Program-made: the position numbers and the translations under genes
The notes under the pieces: generated by a model
What the model was told of the DNA's origin: nothing
Database searches by the model: none
Seen by the model: the letters and a program-made list of their open reading frames with translations, nothing else
DNA from: Clavibacter michiganensis
Lineage (GTDB): Bacteria > Actinomycetota > Actinomycetes > Actinomycetales > Microbacteriaceae
Direction: 5' to 3'
Assembly: GCA_002150995.1 (NCBI GenBank)
Contig: MDHJ01000001.1
Location: forward strand, 3,038,001 to 3,102,000
Length of the DNA: 64,000 bases
Shown here: one piece after another, positions 8,962 through 16,460 of the stretch
Layout of the letters: each line of letters starts with the position of its first letter
Position numbering within the stretch: position 1 is the first letter of the stretch

Positions 8962-9603
8962 GTGCCCGACACCCGCGACCCCGCGCTCACCTGGCTCCTG
9001 TTCGACATCGGCGGCGTGCTGATCACGCGGCCCGACGACATCGGCGCGCTCACCCGGGCGCTGGATCCCGCGGGCGTCACGGGCGAGGACGCCGAGGCGC
9101 GCGTACGCGCGGCCTTCGACGCGCACCGGCAGGAGTACGACCGGGGTGGGAGCGCCCGGGCGTTCTGGGCGGCCGTCGCCGCCGACGTGGACGCCGCCGA
9201 CCCCGATGCGGACCGGCTCGCCGAGCTCGTCGCCATCGAGCAGCGCCGCTGGGGCTCGCCGGACGACGCGACGCTCGCCGGCCTCGACCGCGCCATCGCC
9301 GCGGGCTACCGGCTCGCCGTGCTGTCCAACGCCCCGCACGAGCTCGCCGACGTGCTGGAGGATCCCGACGGCTGGGGATCCCGCTTCGAGCACGTCATGA
9401 CGAGCGCGCGCATCGGCATGGCCAAGCCCGACCCCGCCGTCTGGCCGCTCGCGGTGGCGCGCGTCGGGAGCCCGGCCGAGCGGATCCTCTTCGTCGACGA
9501 CAAGCCCGCGAACGTGGACGCCGCCCGGGCGGCGGGCATCCGCGCGCACGTGTGGGAGGGGCTCGGGACGCTGGACGCGATCCTGGTCGGCGCGCGCGAC
9601 TGA
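8962..9603 (+). CDS. HAD superfamily hydrolase
   Basis: A 213-residue haloacid dehalogenase-like phosphatase. Motif I appears as LLFDIGGVLI; the usual second aspartate of DxD is replaced by glycine (DIGG), a pattern found in many YihX-like proteins and in some that have lost phosphatase activity. Motif II is VLSN, the conserved lysine is in GMAKPDPAVW, and motif III is FVDDKPANVDAARAAG. The start is the GTG preceded by GAGGAG. The partner substrate is unknown. Confidence 0.82.
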   Translation: MPDTRDPALTWLLFDIGGVLITRPDDIGALTRALDPAGVTGEDAEARVRAAFDAHRQEYDRGGSARAFWAAVAADVDAADPDADRLAELVAIEQRRWGSPDDATLAGLDRAIAAGYRLAVLSNAPHELADVLEDPDGWGSRFEHVMTSARIGMAKPDPAVWPLAVARVGSPAERILFVDDKPANVDAARAAGIRAHVWEGLGTLDAILVGARD

Positions 9604-9626
9604 CCGCGTCGCGGCTGGTGCCGCGG

Positions 9627-10355
9627 CTAGCGGCGCCCGGCGGCGCCCAGCGTCACACGGCCATCGACGATCCCCGCGGCGACCTCCGGCATCGGCGCGC
9701 TCATGCTCCGTGCGTGGTCGCGGATCAGCCGGAACGCCTCGTCCATGTCGACGCCGTGCGTGTGCGCGATGACGCCCTTCGCCTGCTCGATGAGCACCCG
9801 GCTGTCGAGCGCGTGCCGGAGCTGGTCGCGGACGATCGTGCTGTCGCGGATCGTGCGCTCCTGCAGGACGCTGATGGTCGCCACGTCGGCGAGCGCCTGC
9901 GCGGCCGTCGCGTCGGCGTCGTTGAGCACGCCCTCGTGCTCGCGGAACAGGTTGAGGGACCCGATGACCTGCCCGCGGAGGCGCAGCGGGATCGCGTGGA
10001 CCGACAGGTACCCGGCACCGGCGGCCAGCGCCGCGAAGGCGGGCCAGCGGTCCCGCATCCCGCGCACGTCCTCGACCGACACCACGCGGCCGGTGGTCAC
10101 GGCCTCGACGCACGGCCCCTCACCGACCTCGAGCTGCATGAGGCCGACGAGCCGGCTCCGCTCGCTCGTGGAGGCGACCACCTCGAGGTGCTGGTCGTCG
10201 GGGCCGATGATGATGCCGGACGCGCTGGCGTCGAACAGGAGCGTGGCCTGGTCGACGAGGGTCTGGAGCAGGTCGAGCACGTCGAAGTCGCTCACGAGCG
10301 AGTCGGCGAGGTGGACGAAGGTGTGGACGAGCAGCTCTTCCCGGGTCTCCGGCAT
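9627..10355 (-). CDS. GAF-ANTAR domain RNA-binding regulator
   Basis: A 242-residue protein with an N-terminal GAF sensor domain (about residues 20-150, containing EGPCVEAVTTGRVVSVED) and a C-terminal ANTAR domain (about 165-225: RVLIEQAKGVIAHTHGVDMDEAFRLIRDHAR). ANTAR domains bind paired hairpins in nascent mRNA and prevent termination. The start MPETREELLVHTFVHLADSLV is typical of actinobacterial GAF-ANTAR proteins. It follows a second GAF-ANTAR gene on the same strand, about 50 bases apart, so the two may be co-transcribed. Confidence 0.88.
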   Translation of the reverse strand: MPETREELLVHTFVHLADSLVSDFDVLDLLQTLVDQATLLFDASASGIIIGPDDQHLEVVASTSERSRLVGLMQLEVGEGPCVEAVTTGRVVSVEDVRGMRDRWPAFAALAAGAGYLSVHAIPLRLRGQVIGSLNLFREHEGVLNDADATAAQALADVATISVLQERTIRDSTIVRDQLRHALDSRVLIEQAKGVIAHTHGVDMDEAFRLIRDHARSMSAPMPEVAAGIVDGRVTLGAAGRR

Positions 10356-10405
10356 CGGCGTGGTTCCTCTGGGTCGTTCGGACGGTCGGTCGGTCGTGGT
10401 CCGCG

Positions 10406-11119
10406 TCAGCGGTCCGGGCTGAAGTCGAGCACGCGGCCCACGACGTCCTCGGCGACGTCGCGGACGCTCCGCCCGGTGGCGAAGGCGTGGCCGCGGAGGA
10501 CGAGGAGGGCGTCGTCCGGGGGGATGCCCATCTGCGCCACCACCATGCCCGTGGCCTGGTGCACCTCGCGGCGCGAGAACCGGCCCTCCCAGGCGTCCGA
10601 CTCCTCCTGGGGCAGGTCGGCGGACAGGAGCGCACGGCGCAGCACCTGACGGGCCACGATGCGCGAGAGCGAGGTCGCGTCGGTGACCTCCTGGTCGGAG
10701 ATGTCCCGGGCGGTGCGGGAGTAGAGGTCGACCGCGCCGAGGCTGAGGCCGGCGACCACGAGCGGGAACGCGAAGACGGCACCGAGGCCGTTCGCGAGCA
10801 TCGCGTGCCCGGCGAGCGGCCAGGAGGTGTCGGACGGGTTCCGCATGTCGGGCTCGAGCACCGGGCGCCGGGATCTCGCGGCCACCCAGCAGGGGCCCTC
10901 GCCGAGGTCGAGCTGGATCTCGTCGAGACGCGCCGCGTGGTCGTCGGACGCGCAGAGGGTCTCGTTGCCGAGCGGATCCCCGAGGGTCGAGACAGCAGCA
11001 CCGCTCACGCCGATCGCCGCGACGATCGGGCCGCACAGGTCGCTGTCGGATGCGGTCGCGCGCTCGAGGGCCAGCGCGGCGCCCGAGTAGAGGCCGCGGT
11101 CAGCCACGGTGCTCCTCAC
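10406..11119 (-). CDS. GAF-ANTAR domain regulator
   Basis: Second GAF-ANTAR protein, 237 residues. GAF-like region with GEGPCWVAARSRRPVLEPDM (about residues 70-95) and LGAVDLYSRTARDISDQEV; ANTAR region about 180-230 with EVHQATGMVVAQMGIPPDDALLVLRGHAF. The ANTAR helix is diverged from its neighbour, so the two are likely old paralogues rather than a recent duplication. It lies upstream of the first ANTAR gene and divergent from the TSUP permease gene. Confidence 0.82.
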   Translation of the reverse strand: MRSTVADRGLYSGAALALERATASDSDLCGPIVAAIGVSGAAVSTLGDPLGNETLCASDDHAARLDEIQLDLGEGPCWVAARSRRPVLEPDMRNPSDTSWPLAGHAMLANGLGAVFAFPLVVAGLSLGAVDLYSRTARDISDQEVTDATSLSRIVARQVLRRALLSADLPQEESDAWEGRFSRREVHQATGMVVAQMGIPPDDALLVLRGHAFATGRSVRDVAEDVVGRVLDFSPDR

Positions 11120-11308
11120 GACGGGGGCTCGTGCGCATGTCGTCTCCTCGGCCCGTGCGGTGCACGTCGCGCTGGCGGCCCGACAGGTGGCGGGCGCCTC
11201 GCCACCCTATCGCCGGGGCGCGGCGGACCACGAGGCCGCGGGCGTCACCGCGCGCGTGGAAGGCTGGTCGCGCGCACGCCGACCGGCGGCCGGTGACGGA
11301 GGACTCGG

Positions 11309-12109
11309 ATGGACATCGGCGGATCCCTCGGCCAGATCACCCTCGCGGTCGCGCTCCTCATGCTGCTGGCCGCGCTCGCCGCCGGCTGGATCGACGCGGT
11401 CGTCGGCGGCGGCGGGCTGCTGCAGCTGCCGGCGCTGCTGCTCGTGCCGGGGATCACGCCGGTGGAGGCGCTCGCGACCAACAAGCTCGCGTCCCTGTTC
11501 GGCACGACGACGAGCGCGGTCACCTGGTACCGGCGGACGCACCCGGACCTCCGCACGGCCCTGCCCATGGCCGCGGTCGCGCTGGCGGGCAGCTACGGCG
11601 GCGCGAGCCTCGCGGCGCTCCTGCCCGCGTCGGTGTTCAAGCCGCTCGTGGTGGTCGCGCTCATCATCGTGGCCGTCGTGACCATCGCCCGCCCGCGGCT
11701 CGGTGACGTCGCCGCGCTCCGCCACACGGGTCGGAGGCACCACGGGATCGCGGCACTGCTCGGCATCGTGATCGGCTTCTACGACGGGCTCATCGGCCCC
11801 GGCACGGGCACCTTCCTGATCATCGCGCTCATCACCGCGCTCGGCTACGACTTCGTGCTCGCGAGCGCCAAGGCGAAGATCGTGAACGTCGCGACGAACC
11901 TCGGCGCGCTCGCGTTCTTCATCCCGCAGGGCCACGTGCTCTGGGCGCTCGCGCTCGGCATGGGCGTCGCCAACATGCTGGGCGGCTACGCGGGATCCCG
12001 CATGGCCGTCGCCCGCGGCAGCCGCTTCATCCGCATCGCCTTCATCGTGGTGGTGGCGGTGCTGATCGTGAAGGTCGGGTCGGACGTGGTGGCGGAGTGG
12101 GCGGCGTGA
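11309..12109 (+). CDS. TSUP family (TauE/SafE) membrane permease
   Basis: A 266-residue membrane protein of the sulfite/sulfonate exporter family (PF01925). It has about eight helices and two internal repeats, each with a family-typical loop: AGWIDAVVGGGGLLQLPALLL and GFYDGLIGPGTGTFLIIALI. The start is MDIGGSLGQITLAVALL. Members move small sulfur- or carbon-containing anions; the substrate is not readable here. Confidence 0.88.
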   Translation: MDIGGSLGQITLAVALLMLLAALAAGWIDAVVGGGGLLQLPALLLVPGITPVEALATNKLASLFGTTTSAVTWYRRTHPDLRTALPMAAVALAGSYGGASLAALLPASVFKPLVVVALIIVAVVTIARPRLGDVAALRHTGRRHHGIAALLGIVIGFYDGLIGPGTGTFLIIALITALGYDFVLASAKAKIVNVATNLGALAFFIPQGHVLWALALGMGVANMLGGYAGSRMAVARGSRFIRIAFIVVVAVLIVKVGSDVVAEWAA

Positions 12110-12161
12110 CCACCGGATCCCGGGCCTGGCGCCGGCATCGGGGCGCGTGGGAGGGTCGGGC

Positions 12162-12626
12162 ATGACCCGCACCGCACGCGCGTCCCGCGCCCTCGGCCTG
12201 CTCGCCGCCAGCCTGCTCGCCGCCGTCTCCCTGAGCGCGTGCTACCTGGCGTACGCGTGTGGCTAGGCGGGGTACCAGAACGTCCTCGACGTCCAGGTCG
12301 TCGGATCCGCGGAGGCCGTCGCGCAGGTCGCGCTCGTGCGCATGTGCGACGAGGATGGGTGCTCGGCGACGCTGGAGCAGTCCCGCCTGCCGGCCATCCC
12401 GGAGTCCGACCTGCCGGAGCACATGGCCGCCGCCACCGGCCCTGGCCTCTGGAGGCTGGAGCGCGGCATGACGACCCCAGCGCAGGCGACCTTCACCGCG
12501 CTGGCGGCGGACGGGACCACCCTGGCCGAGGTGACGCCCGAGCTGTCCTGGAGGCCTGTCGATCCCTTCGACCGGTGTCAGGGACCGAAGACCGCCGGCA
12601 CCGTCAACCTGCCCGTCGCCGGCTGA
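12162..12626 (+). pseudogene. secreted lipoprotein gene interrupted by in-frame TAG
   Basis: The ATG at 12162 opens a lipoprotein signal peptide (MTRTARASRALGLLAASLLA, lipobox LSAC), but the frame meets TAG at 12264-12266, only eight codons after the lipidated cysteine. The same frame then stays open for 119 more codons (AGYQNVLDVQVVGSAEAVAQ... to PKTAGTVNLPVAG) and reads like a secreted domain with two cysteines in CDEDGC. Because both halves are in one frame, a single substitution explains it. It may be a dead gene or a base-call error. No known family is recognised. Confidence 0.65.
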
Positions 12627-12768
12627 CGGCGAAGGCGAAAAGGCACACGCATGCCCATCCTCCCCCGCGGTCCGCGACCCCGCCCTCATAACCGGTTGCC
12701 GCGGCGGCACGCTGACCGACGACGACCACCGGGCGCTCGCGCTGTGGGCGGTCGCATGCGCCGAGCAC

Positions 12769-13176
12769 GTGCTGCCGCTGTTCGGGGCCGAGCGCCCCGA
12801 CGATCCGATCCTCCGCGAGACGCTCGAGGTCGCACGCGGCTGGGTGCGCGGCGAGGTGCCGATGAAGCAGGCGCACCAGCAGTCGTTTCGCGCGAACGCG
12901 GCGGGCAAGGGGCTCCCGGATCCGGCGCGGTTCGTTGCGCTCGCGACCGGGCAGGCGGTGGCGGTCGCGCACGTCGCGGCGCACGACCTCGGTGCCGCCG
13001 CCTACGCGATCCGCGCGGCCACCTCCGCCGCATCGCCGCCCGAGCGGGACGCCGCGCGCGACGCCGAGCGCACTTGGCAGCGCGAGCGGATCCCGGCCCA
13101 CCTCCGTGACGCCGTCCTCGCCGACCAGCGCAGCCGCAGCGCGATCTGCCAGGGCGTGTTCGGCGACCTCGCCTGA
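12769..13176 (+). CDS. putative immunity protein (Imm-5-like), start uncertain
   Basis: Alpha-helical protein resembling the actinobacterial 'putative immunity protein' family that pairs with polymorphic toxins: it has AERPDDPILRETLEVARGWVRGE, AVAVAHVAAHDLGAAAYAIRA and the C-terminal RDAVLADQRSRSAICQGVF. The first usable start in frame is GTG at 12769, but family-like sequence continues upstream in the same frame (SSPAVRDPALITGCRGGTLT and then DDDHRALALWAVACAEH) back to about 12655, where an ATG at 12651 is one base out of frame. So the real N-terminus is probably cut off by a small indel. No toxin gene is adjacent. Confidence 0.6.
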   Translation: MLPLFGAERPDDPILRETLEVARGWVRGEVPMKQAHQQSFRANAAGKGLPDPARFVALATGQAVAVAHVAAHDLGAAAYAIRAATSAASPPERDAARDAERTWQRERIPAHLRDAVLADQRSRSAICQGVFGDLA

Positions 13177-13269
13177 CGCGATCGAGCACGAGCGGAGAGT
13201 TTCACCCCACGTCCGTTGTGATGCGTCCAATGCTCCGACATCACCTGCCGACCCGCGGATGAGCGGCGG

Positions 13270-14286
13270 TCACACCTTCCAGAGATCGAGGTTCTCCCAG
13301 GCCTCGGGAAACCCCATGCTCACGTCAGCTTCCAAGAGCCGGCCGCCCTCGGGGTCCCGTAGGTCGATGTCGAACTTTCGAATCTGCGTCTTGAACGAGG
13401 CGTGCCACGAGGAACCGGCAACGTGGCACCGCAGCATGAAAGCGAGGACGGCGGCATAGATGTAGAGCCGCTGGTTGGCCTTCGGTGCTCGGGTGTAGCC
13501 GGCAAGGAGCAGGTGATCCAGGTGGTGTCCCTGCGTCTCATGCGACTTGATGGAGACAGCTCTCTTGAAAGCCCGATTGAAGAGTCGGGACCCGTGGGCG
13601 CACGTATTGCGGAAGTCGACCATCATGCGGAGCACGGCGCCGAAGGGCCGGGGATGGACGAATCCGAACTCCCGAGCGACCGTCCTCTTGTCCTCTGTGC
13701 GCATGAGGTCGAAGAGGAAGGGGAGCTTGCCGAAGCTGATCACCTCGGTGAGGGCCCAGATGGGAACGGGCTGGTCCGGGTACTTCAGCAGATGGTGCCG
13801 GATGAAGTCCTCGTCTTCCGCAGCCGAGGAGATCGCCTCTCGACACGTCGTGAGCCACGCATCGAGCTTGGTCTCATCACCGCTCGGCTGTCGACACGCC
13901 TGCTCGTCCAGGAACTCCTCTCGCACGTGCGCCGCCACATGTCGCGCCGCCAGGGTGTGCGCCAGGGCTGCGCGCAGACGGATCTCGAAGTCGAACAGCC
14001 CCTCGAGGCACACCCGAGCGAGCTTGGAGTCGAAAGCCTCCAACTTCATCACATGGGTGAAGGTCGCGCCCTCGAGGTAGTCGTCCGATCGGTACTGCCG
14101 CAACCGCGTGTCGGCTTCGCCCGGCGGCAAGAGGCGACGAAAGACGTATCGGTAGGCGCCCGATCGGAAGTACCCGACACGCGTGAGGAACTTCAGCGCT
14201 GCATCGCGATCCGGGACGTCGAGGCCTCGGCCGACGAGCTGCTGAAGTAGCTCGTCACGCTCCCGGAATTCTTTCGTGTACTCCAC
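13270..14286 (-). CDS. Abi_2 family (AbiD/AbiF-like) abortive infection protein
   Basis: A 338-residue defence protein of the Abi_2 family (PF07751). N-terminal family signature KEFRERDELLQQLVGRG ... FLTRVGYFRSGAYRYVF (about residues 5-50), middle PVPIWALTEVISFGKLPFLF (174-193), and a HEPN-type Rx4H motif R226-NTCA-H231, the usual RNase active site. Such proteins kill or arrest phage-infected cells, probably by RNA cleavage. GC content and codon choice are lower than the surrounding genes, which points to horizontal acquisition. A short transcript-like element with its own terminator lies immediately upstream on the same strand. Confidence 0.85.
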   Translation of the reverse strand: MEYTKEFRERDELLQQLVGRGLDVPDRDAALKFLTRVGYFRSGAYRYVFRRLLPPGEADTRLRQYRSDDYLEGATFTHVMKLEAFDSKLARVCLEGLFDFEIRLRAALAHTLAARHVAAHVREEFLDEQACRQPSGDETKLDAWLTTCREAISSAAEDEDFIRHHLLKYPDQPVPIWALTEVISFGKLPFLFDLMRTEDKRTVAREFGFVHPRPFGAVLRMMVDFRNTCAHGSRLFNRAFKRAVSIKSHETQGHHLDHLLLAGYTRAPKANQRLYIYAAVLAFMLRCHVAGSSWHASFKTQIRKFDIDLRDPEGGRLLEADVSMGFPEAWENLDLWKV

Positions 14287-14292
14287 GCGGAC

Positions 14293-14302
14293 ATGTATAC
14301 AT
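14293..14302. promoter_or_regulatory. palindrome upstream of abi start
   Basis: Perfect 10-bp palindrome ATGTATACAT, AT-rich in a very GC-rich region, 6 bases from the abi start codon and between it and the upstream terminator. It could be an operator or part of an initiation region; no factor can be named. Confidence 0.35.
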
Positions 14303-14309
14303 CACAACG

Positions 14310-14363
14310 AAAATCGCCCCCTTGAGCCGGAGCTCAGAGGGGGGCGATGTCTGATGACTTGAA
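14310..14363 (-). ncRNA. candidate small RNA preceding abi
   Basis: A minus-strand extended -10-like element TGCTACCTT at about 14361-14369 lies some 15-20 bases before the terminator hairpin. A transcript starting there would be about 50 nt, consisting of a short 5' tail, the long hairpin and the U-tract. Promoter, short RNA, terminator, RNase-type toxin is the same order as type III toxin-antitoxin loci. This is inference from layout; no known RNA family is recognised, and the promoter call is weak. Confidence 0.4.
14313..14348 (-). terminator. intrinsic terminator upstream of abi
   Basis: On the minus strand a strong two-part stem (ATCGCCCCC/GGGGGCGAT outer, TGAGC/GCTCA inner, CCGG-type loop) is followed by TTTTCGTT. 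This is the clearest T-tailed intrinsic terminator in the window, and it lies in front of, not behind, the abi gene, 26 bases from its ATG. Confidence 0.75.
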
Positions 14364-14480
14364 GGTAGCACGCGGGGCTGACCGCCGGATGAGGATGTGG
14401 ACGATCGGCGACGACGACGACGAGGCAGCGGGAGCGGAGCCCCGCCCCCGCGTAGGAGTGTCGTGAGGTTCCCCGCGCGG

Positions 14481-14499
14481 CCGTATGGGAACCGTATGG
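14481..14499 (+). promoter_or_regulatory. tandem CCGTATGG sites, probable KdpE operator
   Basis: Two identical 8-mers CCGTATGG at 14481-14488 and 14492-14499 are spaced 11 bases start to start, one helical turn. Direct repeats with this spacing are typical of OmpR/KdpE-class response regulators. They lie about 100 bases before the first kdp-linked start codon, and the downstream region lacks a good -35 box, consistent with activator dependence. Regulation by the KdpE encoded at the end of the operon is inferred. Confidence 0.5.
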
Positions 14500-14599
14500 A
14501 TGCGCGAGGGCGTCCGCGCGCCAGGTGTCTAGTGGTGCCTCGTGCCCCGCCGGGCACCCGCGTCCGACCGGGCGCGGCACCCCTCACCGGAGGATCCCC

Positions 14600-14683
14600 G
14601 TGCTCGACCTCGTGTACATCGCAGGCGCCATCGTCCTGTTCGCCCTCGTCGGCCTCGTCGGCCGGGGGGTGGAGAAGCTGTGA
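14600..14683 (+). CDS. 27-aa membrane peptide upstream of kdpF
   Basis: GTG-started ORF with GGAGG six bases upstream. It encodes a single hydrophobic helix ([16 protein letters not shown]) ending in the basic/amphipathic RGVEKL. Its stop overlaps the kdpF start by four bases (GTGA), so it is translationally coupled to the potassium ATPase genes. It is distinct from KdpF, which follows. I recall similar small ORFs in front of kdpF in other actinobacteria but no formal family name. It may be an accessory subunit or a leader peptide. Confidence 0.65.
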   Translation: MLDLVYIAGAIVLFALVGLVGRGVEKL

Positions 14684-14784
14684 TCACCTCCTTCGCCGAC
14701 GCGGCCGGCCTCGCCGCCGCCCTGCTCGGCATCGCCGCGGTGGTGTACCTCGTGTACGCCCTGATCCGCCCCGAGCGGTTCTGA
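14680..14784 (+). CDS. kdpF: KdpF, potassium-transporting ATPase small subunit
   Basis: A 34-residue single-helix protein ([20 protein letters not shown] ... [12 protein letters not shown]). The C-terminal YLVYALxxPERF is the hallmark of KdpF, which stabilises the KdpFABC complex in the inner membrane. Start GTG overlaps the preceding peptide stop and its TGA overlaps the kdpA ATG by one base. Confidence 0.9.
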   Translation: MITSFADAAGLAAALLGIAAVVYLVYALIRPERF

Positions 14785-16460
14785 TGGACGCGCTCGCCGG
14801 CGTCCTCCAGGTCGCCTCCGTGGTCCTCGTCCTCGTGCTCGTCCACCGCCCCCTCGGCGACCTGATGGCGCGCATGTACGAGTCGCGCCACGACACCCGC
14901 GTCGAGCGGCTCCTCTACCGCATCGTCGGCGTCGACCCCCGCTCCGAGCAGACCTGGCCCGCCTACCTCCGCGCCGTGCTGGCGTTCTCGCTCACCGGCG
15001 TCCTCGTCGTCTACGGGATGCAGCGCCTCCAGGCCCTCCTCCCCTACTCGCTCGGCCTCCCCGCGGTGCCCGAGGGCCTGTCCTTCAACACGGCCGTCTC
15101 GTTCGTCACCAACACGAACTGGCAGTCGTACTCGCCCGAGGCGACCATGGGCTACACGGTGCAGCTGGCCGGGCTCGCCGTGCAGAACTTCGTGTCGGCG
15201 GCGGTCGGCATCGCGGTGGCCATCGCGCTGGTGCGCGGATTCGCCCGCACGCGCAGCGGCACCATCGGCAACATGTGGGTCGACCTGATGCGCGGATCCC
15301 TGCGCCTCCTCCTCCCCCTCTCGCTCGTCACCGCCGTGGTCCTCATCGCCGGCGGCGTCATCCAGAACCTCGCGGGCTTCCCGGACGTGCAGACGCTCGC
15401 GGGCGGCACGCAGACGATCCCGGGCGGGCCGGTGGCCTCGCAGGAGGCGATCAAGATGCTCGGCACGAACGGCGGCGGGTTCTTCAACGCGAACTCCGCG
15501 CACCCGTTCGAGGACCCGACCGCCTGGACGAGCGCATTCCAGGTGCTGCTGATGCTGCTGATCCCGTTCTCGCTCCCCCGCACCTTCGGGAAGCTCGTCG
15601 GCGACACCCGCCAGGGCACCGCGATCGCGGCCGTGATGGCGACGATCTTCCTGGCCTCCTTCACGCTCCTGACGCTCTTCGAGCTGCAGGGCGCCGGCTC
15701 CGCGCCGACGGCGGCGGGCGGCGCGATGGAGGGCAAGGAGCAGCGCTTCGGCATCGTGCTCTCGACGCTGTTCGGATCGACCTCGACGCTCACCTCGACG
15801 GGCGCCGTCAACTCGATGCACGACTCGTACACGGCGCTCGGCGGCATGATGCCGATGCTCAACATGATGCTCGGCGAGGTCGCCCCCGGCGGCGTCGGAT
15901 CCGGCCTGTACGGCATGCTCGTGCTCGCCGTCATCTCGGTGTTCGTGGCGGGCCTCCTCGTCGGCCGGACGCCCGAGTACCTCGGCAAGAAGATCGGGCC
16001 GCGGGAGATCAAGCTCGCGAGCCTCTACATCCTCGTCACGCCGGTCCTCGTGCTCACCGGCACCGCGCTGAGCTTCGCGATCCCGGCGGTGCGCGCCGAC
16101 GTCGAGGGCACGTCGATCCTCAACGGCGGCCTCCACGGCCTCTCCGAGGTGGTCTACGCGTTCACCTCGGCGGCCAACAACAACGGATCCGCGTTCGCCG
16201 GCCTCACCGCGAGCACGCCCTGGTTCACCACGACCCTCGGCGTCGCGATGCTGCTCGGCAGGTTCCTGCCGATCGTGCTCGTGCTGGCTCTCGCCGGGTC
16301 CCTCGCGGCGCAGGACCGCATCCCCTCCACTGCGGGGACGCTGCCCACGCACCGGCCGCAGTTCGTCGGCCTCCTCATCGGGGTGACGGTCATCGTGACC
16401 GCTCTCACCTACTTCCCCGTTCTCGCGCTGGGTCCCCTGGCGGAAGGGCTGCAGTCATGA
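14784..16460 (+). CDS. kdpA: KdpA, potassium channel-like subunit of KdpFABC
   Basis: Ten-helix potassium-selective subunit, 558 residues, full family length. Selectivity filter segments are visible as [45 protein letters not shown] and [14 protein letters not shown]. It imports K+ under limitation or osmotic stress, powered by KdpB. Start ATG overlaps the kdpF stop and the stop overlaps the kdpB start (ATGA). Confidence 0.96.
   Translation: MDALAGVLQVASVVLVLVLVHRPLGDLMARMYESRHDTRVERLLYRIVGVDPRSEQTWPAYLRAVLAFSLTGVLVVYGMQRLQALLPYSLGLPAVPEGLSFNTAVSFVTNTNWQSYSPEATMGYTVQLAGLAVQNFVSAAVGIAVAIALVRGFARTRSGTIGNMWVDLMRGSLRLLLPLSLVTAVVLIAGGVIQNLAGFPDVQTLAGGTQTIPGGPVASQEAIKMLGTNGGGFFNANSAHPFEDPTAWTSAFQVLLMLLIPFSLPRTFGKLVGDTRQGTAIAAVMATIFLASFTLLTLFELQGAGSAPTAAGGAMEGKEQRFGIVLSTLFGSTSTLTSTGAVNSMHDSYTALGGMMPMLNMMLGEVAPGGVGSGLYGMLVLAVISVFVAGLLVGRTPEYLGKKIGPREIKLASLYILVTPVLVLTGTALSFAIPAVRADVEGTSILNGGLHGLSEVVYAFTSAANNNGSAFAGLTASTPWFTTTLGVAMLLGRFLPIVLVLALAGSLAAQDRIPSTAGTLPTHRPQFVGLLIGVTVIVTALTYFPVLALGPLAEGLQS

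Larger units (their letters stand above)
14287..14599. other. intergenic region between abi and kdp operon
   Basis: 313 bases without a convincing protein gene. The left part holds the abi-side palindrome, terminator and candidate small RNA. The right part holds the kdp control region with paired CCGTATGG sites and a GGAGG ribosome binding site (14589-14594) for the first kdp-linked peptide. I found no c-di-AMP (ydaO) riboswitch pattern. Confidence 0.6.

Noticed and set aside
14401-14599. c-di-AMP (ydaO) riboswitch before kdp
   Set aside because: Looked for it because it controls potassium genes in other Gram-positives, but none of its conserved segments are present.
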